Shown: positions 35,100 through 44,948, numbered from the stretch's first letter. The stretch: DNA of 64,000 bases from Bacillota bacterium (GCA_018817915.1 JAHISX010000039.1:1-64000); one strand, 5' to 3'. Numbers and translations: made by a program. The notes: generated by a model from the sequence alone, not told the origin.

Positions 35100-36204
35100 C
35101 TTTATTTACCTTCATCAAATGAATTTCATAAGGATCTACTTTTAAGCCAATAGGTTCGCCAATTTCATAATTTTCGTATGTATTGACAAAAAGTTCCACA
35201 CCATTCGCATCCAAAGTCAGTTCATTATGAACACCTTTGAAGATACTATTGGTTACTTTACCAATGAGCTTAGCTTCATCAAGCTTAACAACATCAAAGT
35301 CTTCAGGGCGAATGACAACATCAACAACTTCGTTATTTGCGAAAGTATATCCAGTGCAATCGAATTTAACACCCATGAACTCAACTAAATCTTTCTTTAA
35401 ATAGACACCAGGAATAATATTAGATTCACCAATGAAATTGGCAACATATCTGTTTACTGGTTCATTGTAAATATGTTTAGGTGTTCCCATTTGTTGAACC
35501 AAACCATCTTTCATAACAACAATACGGTCACTCATCGTCATTGCTTCTTCTTGGTCATGTGTGACAAAGATAAAAGTAATCCCTAATTTTTTCTGCATTT
35601 CTTTTAATTCATATTGCATGTTTTGACGTAACTTCAAGTCAAGTGCTGCGAGTGGTTCATCTAAGAGTAAGATTTGAGGACGATTTACAATTGCACGTGC
35701 AAGTGCAACTCTTTGTGCTTGTCCACCAGAAATCTGGGTAATCTTTCTTTGTTCAAAACCAGTTAATTTAACAAGTTTTAATGCTTCAACGACTGATTCA
35801 TCAATCTTTTTCTTGAGAACATCTTTAAATACTTTTTTATCAAGGGTAGGATCAATTTGATAGAAATTTGAAAGATATGTATCATTTCTATTTTTCAAAC
35901 CAAAAGCCACATTTTCATAAACGTTTAAATGTGGGAATAGTGCGTAACGTTGAAAGACAGTGTTAATTGGTCTGGCATAGGGAGGTAATTCATTAAAGAT
36001 CTTCCCATTAATGATAATCTCACCAGCGTTCGGTTTTTCAAAGCCACCGATCATTCTTAAAGTTGTGGTTTTCCCACATCCTGAAGGTCCTAATAGAGTA
36101 ATAAACTCATTCTCATAGATTTTTAAATTCAAGTCATTGACAACGATTTCGTCATCAAATTGTTTTGTGATATGCGACAATTCAATAATTACTTTTTTAT
36201 CCAC
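35092..36204 (-). CDS. potA: Spermidine/putrescine ABC transporter ATPase
   Basis: 370 residues: Walker A GPSGCGKTT, signature ISGGQAQR, Walker B ILLLDEPLAALD, and a C-terminal TOBE-like domain (about 285-370). An insertion after the Q-loop (about 100-135) is typical of PotA. The start is GTG at 36202-36204, 9 nt after GGAGG; an in-frame ATG at 36213 directly abuts that SD and is unlikely. Confidence 0.95.
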   Translation of the reverse strand: MDKKVIIELSHITKQFDDEIVVNDLNLKIYENEFITLLGPSGCGKTTTLRMIGGFEKPNAGEIIINGKIFNELPPYARPINTVFQRYALFPHLNVYENVAFGLKNRNDTYLSNFYQIDPTLDKKVFKDVLKKKIDESVVEALKLVKLTGFEQRKITQISGGQAQRVALARAIVNRPQILLLDEPLAALDLKLRQNMQYELKEMQKKLGITFIFVTHDQEEAMTMSDRIVVMKDGLVQQMGTPKHIYNEPVNRYVANFIGESNIIPGVYLKKDLVEFMGVKFDCTGYTFANNEVVDVVIRPEDFDVVKLDEAKLIGKVTNSIFKGVHNELTLDANGVELFVNTYENYEIGEPIGLKVDPYEIHLMKVNKDE

Positions 36205-36242
36205 CAAATGCATCCTCCGTTTTATTATAATTTACAAAAAAA

Positions 36243-36270
36243 ATTATATACTTATTTTTCAGAAATGCAA
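36243..36270 (-). promoter_or_regulatory. Promoter of potABCD
   Basis: Minus strand TTGCAT (36265-36270), 16 nt, TATAAT (36243-36248). An imperfect inverted repeat lies upstream at 36307-36342. Confidence 0.7.
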
Positions 36271-36306
36271 TAGTATTTTTCAATATTTTTTTACATTTTT
36301 TTAAAT

Positions 36307-36342
36307 CTTGAAGTATTGGCTTTGCTACGCGATAATTTCAAG
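36307..36342. repeat. Imperfect inverted repeat upstream of the pot promoter
   Basis: Arms CTTGAA (36307-36312) and TTCAAG (36337-36342), with further inner pairing (TAT/ATA, GC/GC). It stands about 37 nt upstream of the -35 box, so it may be an operator; no T run follows. Confidence 0.4.
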
Positions 36343-36401
36343 CTAAAAATATCATGAAAAAATGAAGAAAAACATCATCTTTTTTCTGTGAATTTAATGC
36401 A

Positions 36402-36426
36402 AAGAAAAAGACCTATTTTATAGGTC
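36402..36426 (-). terminator. Terminator of the valS-folC operon
   Basis: Stem GACCTAT (36410-36416)/ATAGGTC (36420-36426), 3-nt loop, minus-strand TTTTTC. Confidence 0.85.
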
Positions 36427-36433
36427 CTTATTT

Positions 36434-37675
36434 TTATGAGCTTTTTTGATACTTATTTTTGATATAACCAACAAAATGAAGTGATCCAGTAATAATCAGT
36501 AACGTGTCTTCATCCATTTGTTTCTTTAAGGTAGCAATTGCAGCTAGTGCATCATCTACATAAGTGATTTGATGATTTAAATGAAGACTTAATTCTTGAA
36601 ATCGAGGATCAGGAAACTTAGTTAAGACAATTTTATCAGCAAATGATTCCAAAATTTCGATCATACCAGTAATATCTTTATCACCTAATGCACTAAATAG
36701 AATCCAAATCTTTTTGTCTTTAAATGTTTCTAAAGCAGTTGCTTTAAGTGCATCAATGGCGTGGGTATTATGTCCACCATCTAAATAGATGTGATGATCA
36801 ATTTCTTCTAGTCTTCCAGCCCATCTTGTCTTGAGTAATCCTTTTTGAATGATTGAGTCATCCATATGAGGATAAAGATAACGAACTGCTTTAACTGAAA
36901 TCAAACAATTGAGTAATTGATACTCACCAATGAGTGCCAATAGATATTGATGTTCATCAATTTCTAAGATTAAGGGGATATCACTGATTTTCTTAAGATC
37001 TTTTATTGTATAGTAATCAGCAGTCGCTTCAACATCTTTAATATAGGATTTAAAGTAATGATGTAATGATGGATCCACAGTAGTTATTAAGTGATGATTC
37101 TTCTTAACGATTCCTAGTTTGTTAGAAGCAATCGATTCTAATGTATTGCCTAGTTGCTTCATATGATCGAATCCAATCGATGTAATGATCGATAAATCAT
37201 AATCTAAAATGCTTGTAGCATCTAATGATCCACCTAGACCAACTTCCATCACGATGACATCCACTTCTTTTTTAGAAAAGTAGATAAGGCTCATTAAGGT
37301 TAATAACTCAAAAAAAGAGAGTGTTTCACCATAACTTTCATGAAATGATTGATTGAAATCATAAATGAACTCAACCAATTCCAATAATTCATCATCTTTG
37401 ATATCAACGAATTGATATTTAATGCGCTCATGAAACTTTAAGAGATAAGGAGATGTATAGGTTCCAACCTTATATCCTGCTTCAATCAAGATATTAGAAA
37501 TGAATGCACAAACAGACCCTTTACCGTTCGTTCCAGCAACATGGATCTTTTTGACATGAGAAAGATCAATGCCTAATTTTTGATAGGCACTTCTCATTCT
37601 GTCTAGATCTGTTTTCGGCTTAAATTTAACTTGAGTTTCTATCCAATAGATTGCTTCATCTAAATGTTTAAACAT
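36434..37675 (-). CDS. folC: Folylpolyglutamate synthase
   Basis: 413 residues of the Mur-ligase fold: P-loop HVAGTNGKGSVCAFIS (about 44-59), MEVGLGGSLDATS, and a C-terminal domain with LDGGHNTHA. It adds glutamates to folates. Some homologues also have dihydrofolate synthase activity; no other folate gene is in the window. It overlaps valS by 8 nt, a pairing common in Firmicutes. Confidence 0.95.
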   Translation of the reverse strand: MFKHLDEAIYWIETQVKFKPKTDLDRMRSAYQKLGIDLSHVKKIHVAGTNGKGSVCAFISNILIEAGYKVGTYTSPYLLKFHERIKYQFVDIKDDELLELVEFIYDFNQSFHESYGETLSFFELLTLMSLIYFSKKEVDVIVMEVGLGGSLDATSILDYDLSIITSIGFDHMKQLGNTLESIASNKLGIVKKNHHLITTVDPSLHHYFKSYIKDVEATADYYTIKDLKKISDIPLILEIDEHQYLLALIGEYQLLNCLISVKAVRYLYPHMDDSIIQKGLLKTRWAGRLEEIDHHIYLDGGHNTHAIDALKATALETFKDKKIWILFSALGDKDITGMIEILESFADKIVLTKFPDPRFQELSLHLNHQITYVDDALAAIATLKKQMDEDTLLIITGSLHFVGYIKNKYQKSS

Positions 37676-40259
37676 AGCTCTTTAATTTTTCAACCACGAT
37701 TTCATATTGTTTTTGGTAAGATTCATATTTTTCTTTTTCTTGATTAAGCTTCTGCTCTGGAGCCTTAGAAATAAAGTTAGGATTATTAAGTAAAGATTCA
37801 CTACGCTTAATTTCAGCTTCGAGTTGTTCTTTTTGTTTAAATAAAGCTTCCTTTTCTTTTTCTGGATCGATTAAGCCTGATTTAATGACATAAGTTTGTA
37901 CTTTTGATCCAACTAAAAGAATGGCTTCTTCTGTTGAAGAAAGGAATTGTTCAATGATTAAATGTTCAGCATTTAGGAATTTAGCAAAGAAATGTTCTTG
38001 CTTCTTTAAAACAACATAAAATGCTTGATCTTCAATAACTAAATGGAAAGATAATGGCTTAGAAGGTATAACATTGTTTTCGCTTCTTAAGTTTCTTACC
38101 TTCGTAATCACATCCATCAGTTCCTTAAAATATTCAATCGATTCAAGGTCTATTTCGGATGCTACTGGCCATGCACTAATCATAATGGATGGTTCATCAC
38201 TAATTTCTAGGAACAACTTTTCGGTTACGAAAGGAATAAATGGATGCATCATCTTTAAAACTGCCTTTAAGACGTAGAGTAAAACAGCTTGTGTATTGTG
38301 TTTTGTTTTTTTATCTTGCAAAGATAATTTAGCAAACTCAACATACCAACTAGCAAACTCATCCCAAATAAAGTTATAGAGTGCTCTGGATGCTTCTCCA
38401 AATTCAAATTTATCATAATACATATCCGCTTCAACAATCACTTGATTCAATCTTGAGGTCAACCATTTGTCAGGTAAAGTAAGTTCACCTTTGACTTCTA
38501 CATTTAAATCATCAATATTCATTGTAATGAATCTTGTGATATTCCATAATTTATTAATAAAGTTCCAACTAGACTCAACTTTTTCTTCTTCATATCTTAA
38601 ATCAGCACCTGGTGCTGAATTAGTCGTCAAGAAATATCTTAAAGCATCGACACCATATTGTTTAATCACATCCATAGGGTCAACACCATTGCCTAAAGAC
38701 TTACTCATCTTTCTACCATCTTTATCCCGAATTAAACCGTGGATTAAAACAGTTTCAAATGGATCTTTACCTGTAAACTCTATGCCTTGGAAAATCATGC
38801 GAGCAACCCAAAAGAAAATGATATCATATCCAGTCACTAAAACACTCGTTGGATAGAATCTTTGATAATCTTCAGTGATATCTGGCCAACCTAATGTACT
38901 AAATGGCCATAATGCAGATGAAAACCAAGTATCAAGTACATCTTCATCTTGTTTCCAGTCTTTTCCTGGTGATTCGAGTTGTACTTTGACATCTTCACCC
39001 TTATACCATGCAGGTATTCTATGACCCCACCACAATTGACGACTAATACACCAATCTTGAATATCTGTCATCCAATTCGTGAAGATCTTCTTAAATCTTG
39101 CTGGGACGAACTCCGTTTTTGTTTCTAATGCTTGTTTAGCTAAAACATCCATTTGAACAAACCATTGAAGTGATAATCTTGGTTCTACAACAACTCCAGT
39201 GCGTTCACTAAAGCCTAAATTATTTGTATAATCTTCGATTTTATCCACAAAGCCTAATTTTTCTAAATCTAAAACAAGTTGCTTTCGGCAAGCAAATCTT
39301 TCCATACCTTCATATTGAAATGCCATCTCATTCATTAAACCATCTTCTGTCATGCATAGTGGCATTTCTAAATGATGTCTTTTACCAACCTCAAAGTCAT
39401 TGGCATCATGAGCAGGTGTAACCTTAACGACACCACTACCAAAAGCCATATCCACATAATCATCTAAGATGATTGGAATTTCTACTTTAGTTCCAGGAAT
39501 ATAAACCTTCTTACCAACAATCTTTAAATATCTTTCATCTTCTGGATGAACCATGAGTGCTTGGTCAGCAAACATTGTTTCAGGTCTTGTTGTGGCAATG
39601 ACCATGTAACCATCTTCAGCACTTCCGAATCCACCTGTACGAGTAAATGGATATCTAAAATAGTAGAGTTTACCTTGTGTTTCAAAGTGTTCAACTTCAA
39701 TATTGGATAAAGCGGTCTTTGCTTCAACATCCCAGTTAATGATTCTGTTACCCCTATAGATGTAACCTTTTTCATATAAAGCGATAAAAACCTTATTGAC
39801 CGCTTTATTTAAAGCATCATCTAAAGTAAATCTTTCTTTACGATAATCTAAGCTGTTACCTAAAGCAGCCCATTGTTTTTTAATGTGTGATGCATATTCA
39901 TCTTTCCATGCCCAAGCTTGTTCTAAAAACTTATCTCTACCAAGATCATATCTAGAAATACCTTGGAATTTAAGTCTTTCATCAACTTTTGCTTGAGTCG
40001 CAATACCAGCATGATCCATGCCTGGTAAAAACAGAGCATCAAAGCCTTGCATTCTCTTTCTTCTGATGATGATATCTTGAAGGGTATTATCCCATGCATG
40101 ACCCAAATGAAGCTTACCTGTTACATTAGGTGGCGGAATAACGATTGAATACGGATTTTTCTTCAAATCACCAGTTTTAAAATAACCTTTTTCTAGCCAT
40201 ATTTGATAACGATTTTCTTCAACTTCCTTAAAATCGTATTTTGTTTTTAAGTTTGTCAT
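37668..40259 (-). CDS. valS: Valyl-tRNA synthetase
   Basis: 863 residues, class I: HIGH-type PPPNVTGKLHLGHAWDN (about 42-58), editing domain, KMSKS in DGRKMSKSLGNG, anticodon domain and a C-terminal coiled-coil arm (about 795-863). Transcribed from a Val T-box leader, after a small acetyltransferase gene that overlaps it by 4 nt. Confidence 0.98.
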   Translation of the reverse strand: MTNLKTKYDFKEVEENRYQIWLEKGYFKTGDLKKNPYSIVIPPPNVTGKLHLGHAWDNTLQDIIIRRKRMQGFDALFLPGMDHAGIATQAKVDERLKFQGISRYDLGRDKFLEQAWAWKDEYASHIKKQWAALGNSLDYRKERFTLDDALNKAVNKVFIALYEKGYIYRGNRIINWDVEAKTALSNIEVEHFETQGKLYYFRYPFTRTGGFGSAEDGYMVIATTRPETMFADQALMVHPEDERYLKIVGKKVYIPGTKVEIPIILDDYVDMAFGSGVVKVTPAHDANDFEVGKRHHLEMPLCMTEDGLMNEMAFQYEGMERFACRKQLVLDLEKLGFVDKIEDYTNNLGFSERTGVVVEPRLSLQWFVQMDVLAKQALETKTEFVPARFKKIFTNWMTDIQDWCISRQLWWGHRIPAWYKGEDVKVQLESPGKDWKQDEDVLDTWFSSALWPFSTLGWPDITEDYQRFYPTSVLVTGYDIIFFWVARMIFQGIEFTGKDPFETVLIHGLIRDKDGRKMSKSLGNGVDPMDVIKQYGVDALRYFLTTNSAPGADLRYEEEKVESSWNFINKLWNITRFITMNIDDLNVEVKGELTLPDKWLTSRLNQVIVEADMYYDKFEFGEASRALYNFIWDEFASWYVEFAKLSLQDKKTKHNTQAVLLYVLKAVLKMMHPFIPFVTEKLFLEISDEPSIMISAWPVASEIDLESIEYFKELMDVITKVRNLRSENNVIPSKPLSFHLVIEDQAFYVVLKKQEHFFAKFLNAEHLIIEQFLSSTEEAILLVGSKVQTYVIKSGLIDPEKEKEALFKQKEQLEAEIKRSESLLNNPNFISKAPEQKLNQEKEKYESYQKQYEIVVEKLKSYV

Positions 40260-40795
40260 TTCTTTTCTCCCTTTAAAAAAGCTTTACGTTTGATTTCATA
40301 CATCTGTATATCAATCATCGTTTGGTCAAAATGTTCTCTTTGTTCTATATGTGTTGGATAAAATCCAACTTTCTCAATGACCCTTTGAGACTGTTTATTT
40401 GTTAAAGCATGTCCACATAGTACTTGATCTAACTCGACATCCTTAAAAGCGTACTTTAGCACACTTTCTGCAGCCTCTGCCATCAAACCTTGACCCCAAT
40501 AAGTATCATCAAGCACATAGCCAATCTCTTTTTGATTGGCAAGTGCATTCTCAAAATTTCTCACATGTAACCCAATGGTACCAATCAGTTCATCTTTTTC
40601 CTTGAAGGTAATACCCCAGACTTCATTCTCATTCATCATCATTCTTAGAATCCTAGCTGATTCTTCAATCGATTCGTGAGGTTTCCAACCTGCATTTGGT
40701 CCGATATTAGGCTTTCTTGCATAAGTGAAAAATGGAATCAAATCCTCAAATTTTAATGATCTTAAAATTAAGCGTTTCGTTACTAAAGTTTTCAT
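40256..40795 (-). CDS. GNAT acetyltransferase (RimJ/RimL-like)
   Basis: 179 residues. It starts MKTLVTKRLILRSLKFED, the typical beginning of RimJ/L-type enzymes, and has the acetyl-CoA loop region DDTYWGQGLMAEAAESVLKYAF. Substrate unknown. The start is ATG 40795, 5 nt after GAGG. It is the first gene after the Val T-box, so it is expressed with valS and folC. Confidence 0.88.
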   Translation of the reverse strand: MKTLVTKRLILRSLKFEDLIPFFTYARKPNIGPNAGWKPHESIEESARILRMMMNENEVWGITFKEKDELIGTIGLHVRNFENALANQKEIGYVLDDTYWGQGLMAEAAESVLKYAFKDVELDQVLCGHALTNKQSQRVIEKVGFYPTHIEQREHFDQTMIDIQMYEIKRKAFLKGEKK

Positions 40796-40813
40796 AAACA
40801 CCTCATATAAAAT

Positions 40814-41046
40814 AAAAAGTCCTTAAAAATAATCTAAGGACGAATAATTTCGCGGTACCACCTTAGTTCTAGATAAAAAATCATCTAGCACTTCATGATC
40901 TTTAACGCAGATTTAACGGAATAAGATTACTATAAGTTCGTCTTTTCAGCTCAAAGGTGACTTTCATGGATACTGTCTTCAGATTTTTCACCAACCAATC
41001 TGTCTCTATAAACCAGTACTCACTACTCTTCCTTATCATTGCTACT
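40814..41046 (-). promoter_or_regulatory. T-box riboswitch with Val (GUC) specifier, upstream of the acetyltransferase-valS-folC operon
   Basis: T-box AAGGTGGTACCGCG on the minus strand (about 40851-40864), followed by terminator stem GTCCTTA (40819-40825)/TAAGGAC (40835-40841) and TTTTTATTTT. In stem I, ATGAAA-GTC-ACC places GUC at 40959-40961, matching the valS target. Uncharged tRNA-Val should allow read-through. Confidence 0.92.
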
Positions 41047-41052
41047 AATTAG

Positions 41053-41081
41053 ATTTTAGCACAAGCGATTTCAATTGTAAA
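41053..41081 (-). promoter_or_regulatory. Promoter of the valS T-box transcript
   Basis: Minus strand TTTACA (41076-41081), 17 nt, TAAAAT (41053-41058). Confidence 0.72.
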
Positions 41082-41098
41082 GAAAATGAACAGATAAC

Positions 41099-41947
41099 TT
41101 AAACAGTTATATAAGATAATCCAACAACACCAGGTCCACATTCAGTAGCAAGCACACAACCAACATTGGTTTCAACAACCTTGATACTTGGTATACGCTT
41201 GTCTATTTGTTCAATCATATATAAGATTTCTCTGTTGGCTAAGCTATGAGTGACAACAATATATTCTAAATCCAAATATAAAATGGATTCGAATAATTCA
41301 TCTAACATCACAGATACTGTTTTCTTCATTTGACCAAATGATTTTTTATAATGCTCAAGATGACCAAATGAGACATTGAATATGGGCTTGTAGCCAACCA
41401 TTTTACTTGCAAAGCCTGCTAAGGCATTCATTTTTTTATTAACGACTAAATAATCAGTTGTTTTTAATGCAAATTGTGTTTTTACCTTAGGTACGAGTTT
41501 AGTTAATCGTTGCTGGATAATTTCAATAGGAACAGCATGATCTCTCATGACTACAGCTTTTAAAACCAGTATAGCTAAACCACTTGATAAGCTACCTGAA
41601 TCGACAACAAAGATTCTTTTTGGATTAACTTGCTCTTTAGTCATCACAGCATTTTGATAAGCAATCGATAACTTAGAACCGACACCAATATATAAAATAT
41701 CATATCCAAAATTCAAGTAACGTTCAAAAATACGAATAAAATCCTCAAATCTTGATGATGTTATTCTCGGTATTTTCTTCTTCTCCTTGATGATTTGATA
41801 AAGCTCTTCAGCATTAAGGTTCACACCATCTTGATAGATCTCATAATCAAATCGAACATAATGAGGAATGGAGATGATATCATATTGTTCTTTGATTTCA
41901 TCACTTAAATCAGCAACGGAATCGGTAAAGATCGCAATCTTGTTCAT
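41099..41947 (-). CDS. DegV family fatty-acid-binding protein
   Basis: 282 residues. DegV start IFTDSVADLSDEIKEQYDI, the SSR triad region ITSSRFEDF, and DSGSLSSGLAILVLKA. Such proteins (FakB in Staphylococcus) hold fatty acids for phosphorylation by FakA, feeding phospholipid synthesis. The ATG directly follows the engB TAA. Confidence 0.92.
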   Translation of the reverse strand: MNKIAIFTDSVADLSDEIKEQYDIISIPHYVRFDYEIYQDGVNLNAEELYQIIKEKKKIPRITSSRFEDFIRIFERYLNFGYDILYIGVGSKLSIAYQNAVMTKEQVNPKRIFVVDSGSLSSGLAILVLKAVVMRDHAVPIEIIQQRLTKLVPKVKTQFALKTTDYLVVNKKMNALAGFASKMVGYKPIFNVSFGHLEHYKKSFGQMKKTVSVMLDELFESILYLDLEYIVVTHSLANREILYMIEQIDKRIPSIKVVETNVGCVLATECGPGVVGLSYITV

Positions 41948-42544
41948 TTATTCCTCCGTAATATTCGAAATAAAGAAATCACTGACGATGCTAATATTTT
42001 CCTTTGTTGTATTTGAAATGGCAAAGAAGTTCTTTGGATGTCCTAGGATTTCTTTAATATTGGATTCTTGTCTCTTTTGTAAGGTCTTATTAATCTTATC
42101 TTTCTTCGTCGCAACAATCACGATATCGATATCTAATGACTTTACAAAAGCATAAGTTTCTAAATCATCTTTTGTAGGACCCACTTTGAAATCGATTAAG
42201 ATACAAACCATCTTTAAATGAGGGGCATGAAGTAAATAATTTTCAATCATTTCAATGAATGTTTTTTGAATGGTCTTAGAGCGTTTTGCATATCCATAAC
42301 CAGGAGCATCCACCAAATAAAAGTTTTGATTCAATAAATAAAAATTCAGGGCTAATGTCTTCCCTGGAGTATTAGAAATGCGCGCCAAATTTTTTCTATT
42401 GGTTAAGCTATTAATGAACGAACTCTTACCGACATTCGATCGGCCGATCAAAAGAATTTGGGGCATTGCCTCAGGTTCATCTTTAATATCGGTTAAGCTT
42501 TTAATGTATTCTGCAGTTTTAATCAATGGTCTCATCCTTTTCAT
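41948..42544 (-). CDS. engB: Ribosome biogenesis GTPase EngB/YsxC
   Basis: 198 residues: G1 GRSNVGKSS, G2/G3 region TPGKTLALNFY and DAPGYGYA, G4 TKKDK. It acts in 50S assembly. The length fits a start at ATG 42544 or at the fourth codon (42535). No SD precedes the first ATG; the T tract of the lon terminator ends right before it. Immediately followed by a degV gene. Confidence 0.95.
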   Translation of the reverse strand: MKRMRPLIKTAEYIKSLTDIKDEPEAMPQILLIGRSNVGKSSFINSLTNRKNLARISNTPGKTLALNFYLLNQNFYLVDAPGYGYAKRSKTIQKTFIEMIENYLLHAPHLKMVCILIDFKVGPTKDDLETYAFVKSLDIDIVIVATKKDKINKTLQKRQESNIKEILGHPKNFFAISNTTKENISIVSDFFISNITEE

Positions 42545-42569
42545 GAAAAAAAGTAGTCCGAGGACTACT
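42545..42569 (-). terminator. Hairpin between lon and engB, abutting the engB start
   Basis: Stem AGTAGTC (42552-42558)/GACTACT (42563-42569) with a 4-nt loop, then T7 and C just before the engB ATG. A TATAAT (complement at 42573-42578) lies upstream of the hairpin. Confidence 0.8.
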
Positions 42570-42580
42570 CTTATTATAAA

Positions 42581-44890
42581 CTATTTCAGTACATATTGGA
42601 AGACATCTAAAACATTTTCCACTGGGATGATCGTTAGAGCATCTCTGACTTCTTTTGGAATGTCATCAATATCCTTTTCATTGTCCTTAGGAATCAAAAT
42701 GGTCTTTAGACCACTGCGATGTGCAGCAATTGATTTTTCCTTAAGTCCACCTATAGGAAGTACATAACCACGAAGCGTGATTTCACCAGTCATTCCGATA
42801 TTCTTTTTCACGTATTTTTGTGATACTGCTGAGTAGATTGCTGTAGCAATCGTAATGCCAGCTGATGGGCCATCCTTAGGGACTGCACCTTCAGGTACGT
42901 GAATATGGAAATCATTGTTATTAAACATTTCTGGGTCTATTTCTAGTTCTTTAGCCTTAGATTTAATGAAGCTTAATGCAGTCATTGCACTTTCTTTCAT
43001 CACATCGCCTAACTTACCAGTTAAGACAAGCTTGCCACTTCCAGAATAATAAGTGACTTCAACTGGCAAAGTATCTCCACCAAATGCTGTATAAGCTAGT
43101 CCAGTAGCAACACCGATTTGTTCTTTTTCATCAGCTAGATTATGAACGAATCTTGGTTTACCAATATAATCTGCAATATTATCTACAGTAATTTCAATCT
43201 TAGCCTTTTTAGTCATTAAGATTTCTTTAATACTCTTTCGGATTAAAGATCCAATGAAACGGCTCACTTCACGCACACCAGCTTCTCTTGTATAATGCTG
43301 AATGATATAGAAAATTGCATCATCAGTAATTGTGAACTGTTCTTCAGTAATCCCGTGATTTTTTAATTGTTTTTTTAGTAAATGAATACGAGCAATTTGG
43401 AATTTTTCTTGTTCAGTATAAGAGCTTAATTCAACAATTTCCATGCGGTCACGTAGTGGCGCAGGGACATTTTCTAAATAGTTTGCTGTTGTGATGAATA
43501 ATACTTGTGATAAATCGTATGGTTCTTCAAGGTAATGATCAGAAAATTTAGCATTTTGCTCAGGATCTAAAACTTCTAGCATCGCTGATGCTGGATCACC
43601 TTTATAGTCTGATGACATCTTATCGATTTCATCAAGCAAGAAGACTGGATTCACTGTCTTCGCATCTTTCATGCCCTTAATGATTCTACCGGGCATCGCT
43701 CCGATATAGGTTCTTCTATGTCCTCTAATTTCTGATTCGTCTCTAATACCACCAAGTGATTGTTTAACAAACTTTCTATTTAAAGCTTCAGCAATTGAAA
43801 TGGCTAATGAAGTTTTACCGACTCCAGGAGGCCCTGCAAGACACAAAATAGTTTGTGGGTTCTTCTTCGTCATAATCTTAACTGCTAGATATTCAATGAT
43901 GCGTTCTTTAACATTTTCTAAGCCGTAGTGATTTTCATCTAATTTGATCTTGACCTTAGCTAGGTCATAGTTATCCTTTGAAGCTTTCTTCCAAGGTAAG
44001 TCAACTAATAGATCTAAATAAGTCTTAATGATATTTGATTCAGCCATTGCAGCTGGTGTTGATGAGTATCTTGCCAATTCTTGAAGTGCTTTTTCTTCAA
44101 TGGCTTTAGGCATTTTAGCAGAAAGGATTTTAGTTCTAAGCTCATCAATTTCATCTTCTCTTTTTGCTTTATCACCTAATTCATTTTGAATGGCTCTCAT
44201 CTTTTCGCGTAAATAATATTCTTTTTGATTTTCATCAATCGAGCGTTTGATTTCATCATTGATCTTTTGTTCAAGATCAACAATCATCTTTTGCTTATTG
44301 ATATCTTCTAAAAGCATTCTTAAGCGCACATTGAGATTGTTTTCTTCTAAATACTTGTATTTGGTTTGTTCAGTTGATTTCAAATTGAAGATAATCAAAT
44401 CGCATACACGATCAGAAGTTAATCCTTGTTGAATCTTTTCCATGACTTGATTATTTGGTTGTAAAATGGTTTGAGCATTCGATGCAACCTCAGTCACAAT
44501 CATTTTTACTAATGTAACCTCTTCTTCAATGTTTCCAGAAAGAGTTTCTTGTTCTTCATATTCAACAACAAAATAAGGATCCGTTAAGAAATATTCCTTA
44601 ACCTTGATTCTTGATAATATTGAAAATTTAACTTTATAAGCATCATTGGGTAGTTTGATCTTCATTTGTACTTTAACTAAAGTACCATAACTCTCAAGAT
44701 CCTCTACGGTTGGTTCTTCAATCAGAGGATTCTTTTGGATTAAGATAATTGCATATCCACCAAAGTTCTTCTCTGCTTCTTCAACAGCCTTTAAGGATAC
44801 TTTTCTACCAACTTCAATGCGAAAATCGTTGTTTGGAATCGGTGTTGTTCCACGCACGATAATTGCTGGTAAATTCTTTTGTAGTTCCAT
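42581..44890 (-). CDS. lon: ATP-dependent protease Lon
   Basis: 769 residues: N-terminal substrate domain, AAA+ domain (Walker A GPPGVGKTS, Walker B FLLDEIDKM) and S16 protease domain with the catalytic Ser in PKDGPSAG and a Lys near GGLKEKS. It degrades misfolded and regulatory proteins in the cytosol. I chose ATG 44890 (MELQKNLPAIIVRG), 9 nt after AAGGA; a longer frame upstream has no SD and is not Lon-like. Confidence 0.97.
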   Translation of the reverse strand: MELQKNLPAIIVRGTTPIPNNDFRIEVGRKVSLKAVEEAEKNFGGYAIILIQKNPLIEEPTVEDLESYGTLVKVQMKIKLPNDAYKVKFSILSRIKVKEYFLTDPYFVVEYEEQETLSGNIEEEVTLVKMIVTEVASNAQTILQPNNQVMEKIQQGLTSDRVCDLIIFNLKSTEQTKYKYLEENNLNVRLRMLLEDINKQKMIVDLEQKINDEIKRSIDENQKEYYLREKMRAIQNELGDKAKREDEIDELRTKILSAKMPKAIEEKALQELARYSSTPAAMAESNIIKTYLDLLVDLPWKKASKDNYDLAKVKIKLDENHYGLENVKERIIEYLAVKIMTKKNPQTILCLAGPPGVGKTSLAISIAEALNRKFVKQSLGGIRDESEIRGHRRTYIGAMPGRIIKGMKDAKTVNPVFLLDEIDKMSSDYKGDPASAMLEVLDPEQNAKFSDHYLEEPYDLSQVLFITTANYLENVPAPLRDRMEIVELSSYTEQEKFQIARIHLLKKQLKNHGITEEQFTITDDAIFYIIQHYTREAGVREVSRFIGSLIRKSIKEILMTKKAKIEITVDNIADYIGKPRFVHNLADEKEQIGVATGLAYTAFGGDTLPVEVTYYSGSGKLVLTGKLGDVMKESAMTALSFIKSKAKELEIDPEMFNNNDFHIHVPEGAVPKDGPSAGITIATAIYSAVSQKYVKKNIGMTGEITLRGYVLPIGGLKEKSIAAHRSGLKTILIPKDNEKDIDDIPKEVRDALTIIPVENVLDVFQYVLK

Positions 44891-44920
44891 GATTTCACAT
44901 CCTTCTTGTATTTCATGAAT

Positions 44921-44948
44921 AGTATAGCATAATTTATTGAATTTGCAA
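44921..44948 (-). promoter_or_regulatory. Promoter of lon
   Basis: Minus strand TTGCAA (44943-44948), 16 nt, TATACT (44921-44926). Confidence 0.7.

Noticed and set aside
41087-41115. Short inverted repeat ATAACT...AGTTAT at the end of the degV gene as a terminator
   Set aside because: Six AT-rich pairs and no T run after it on the minus strand; too weak to call.
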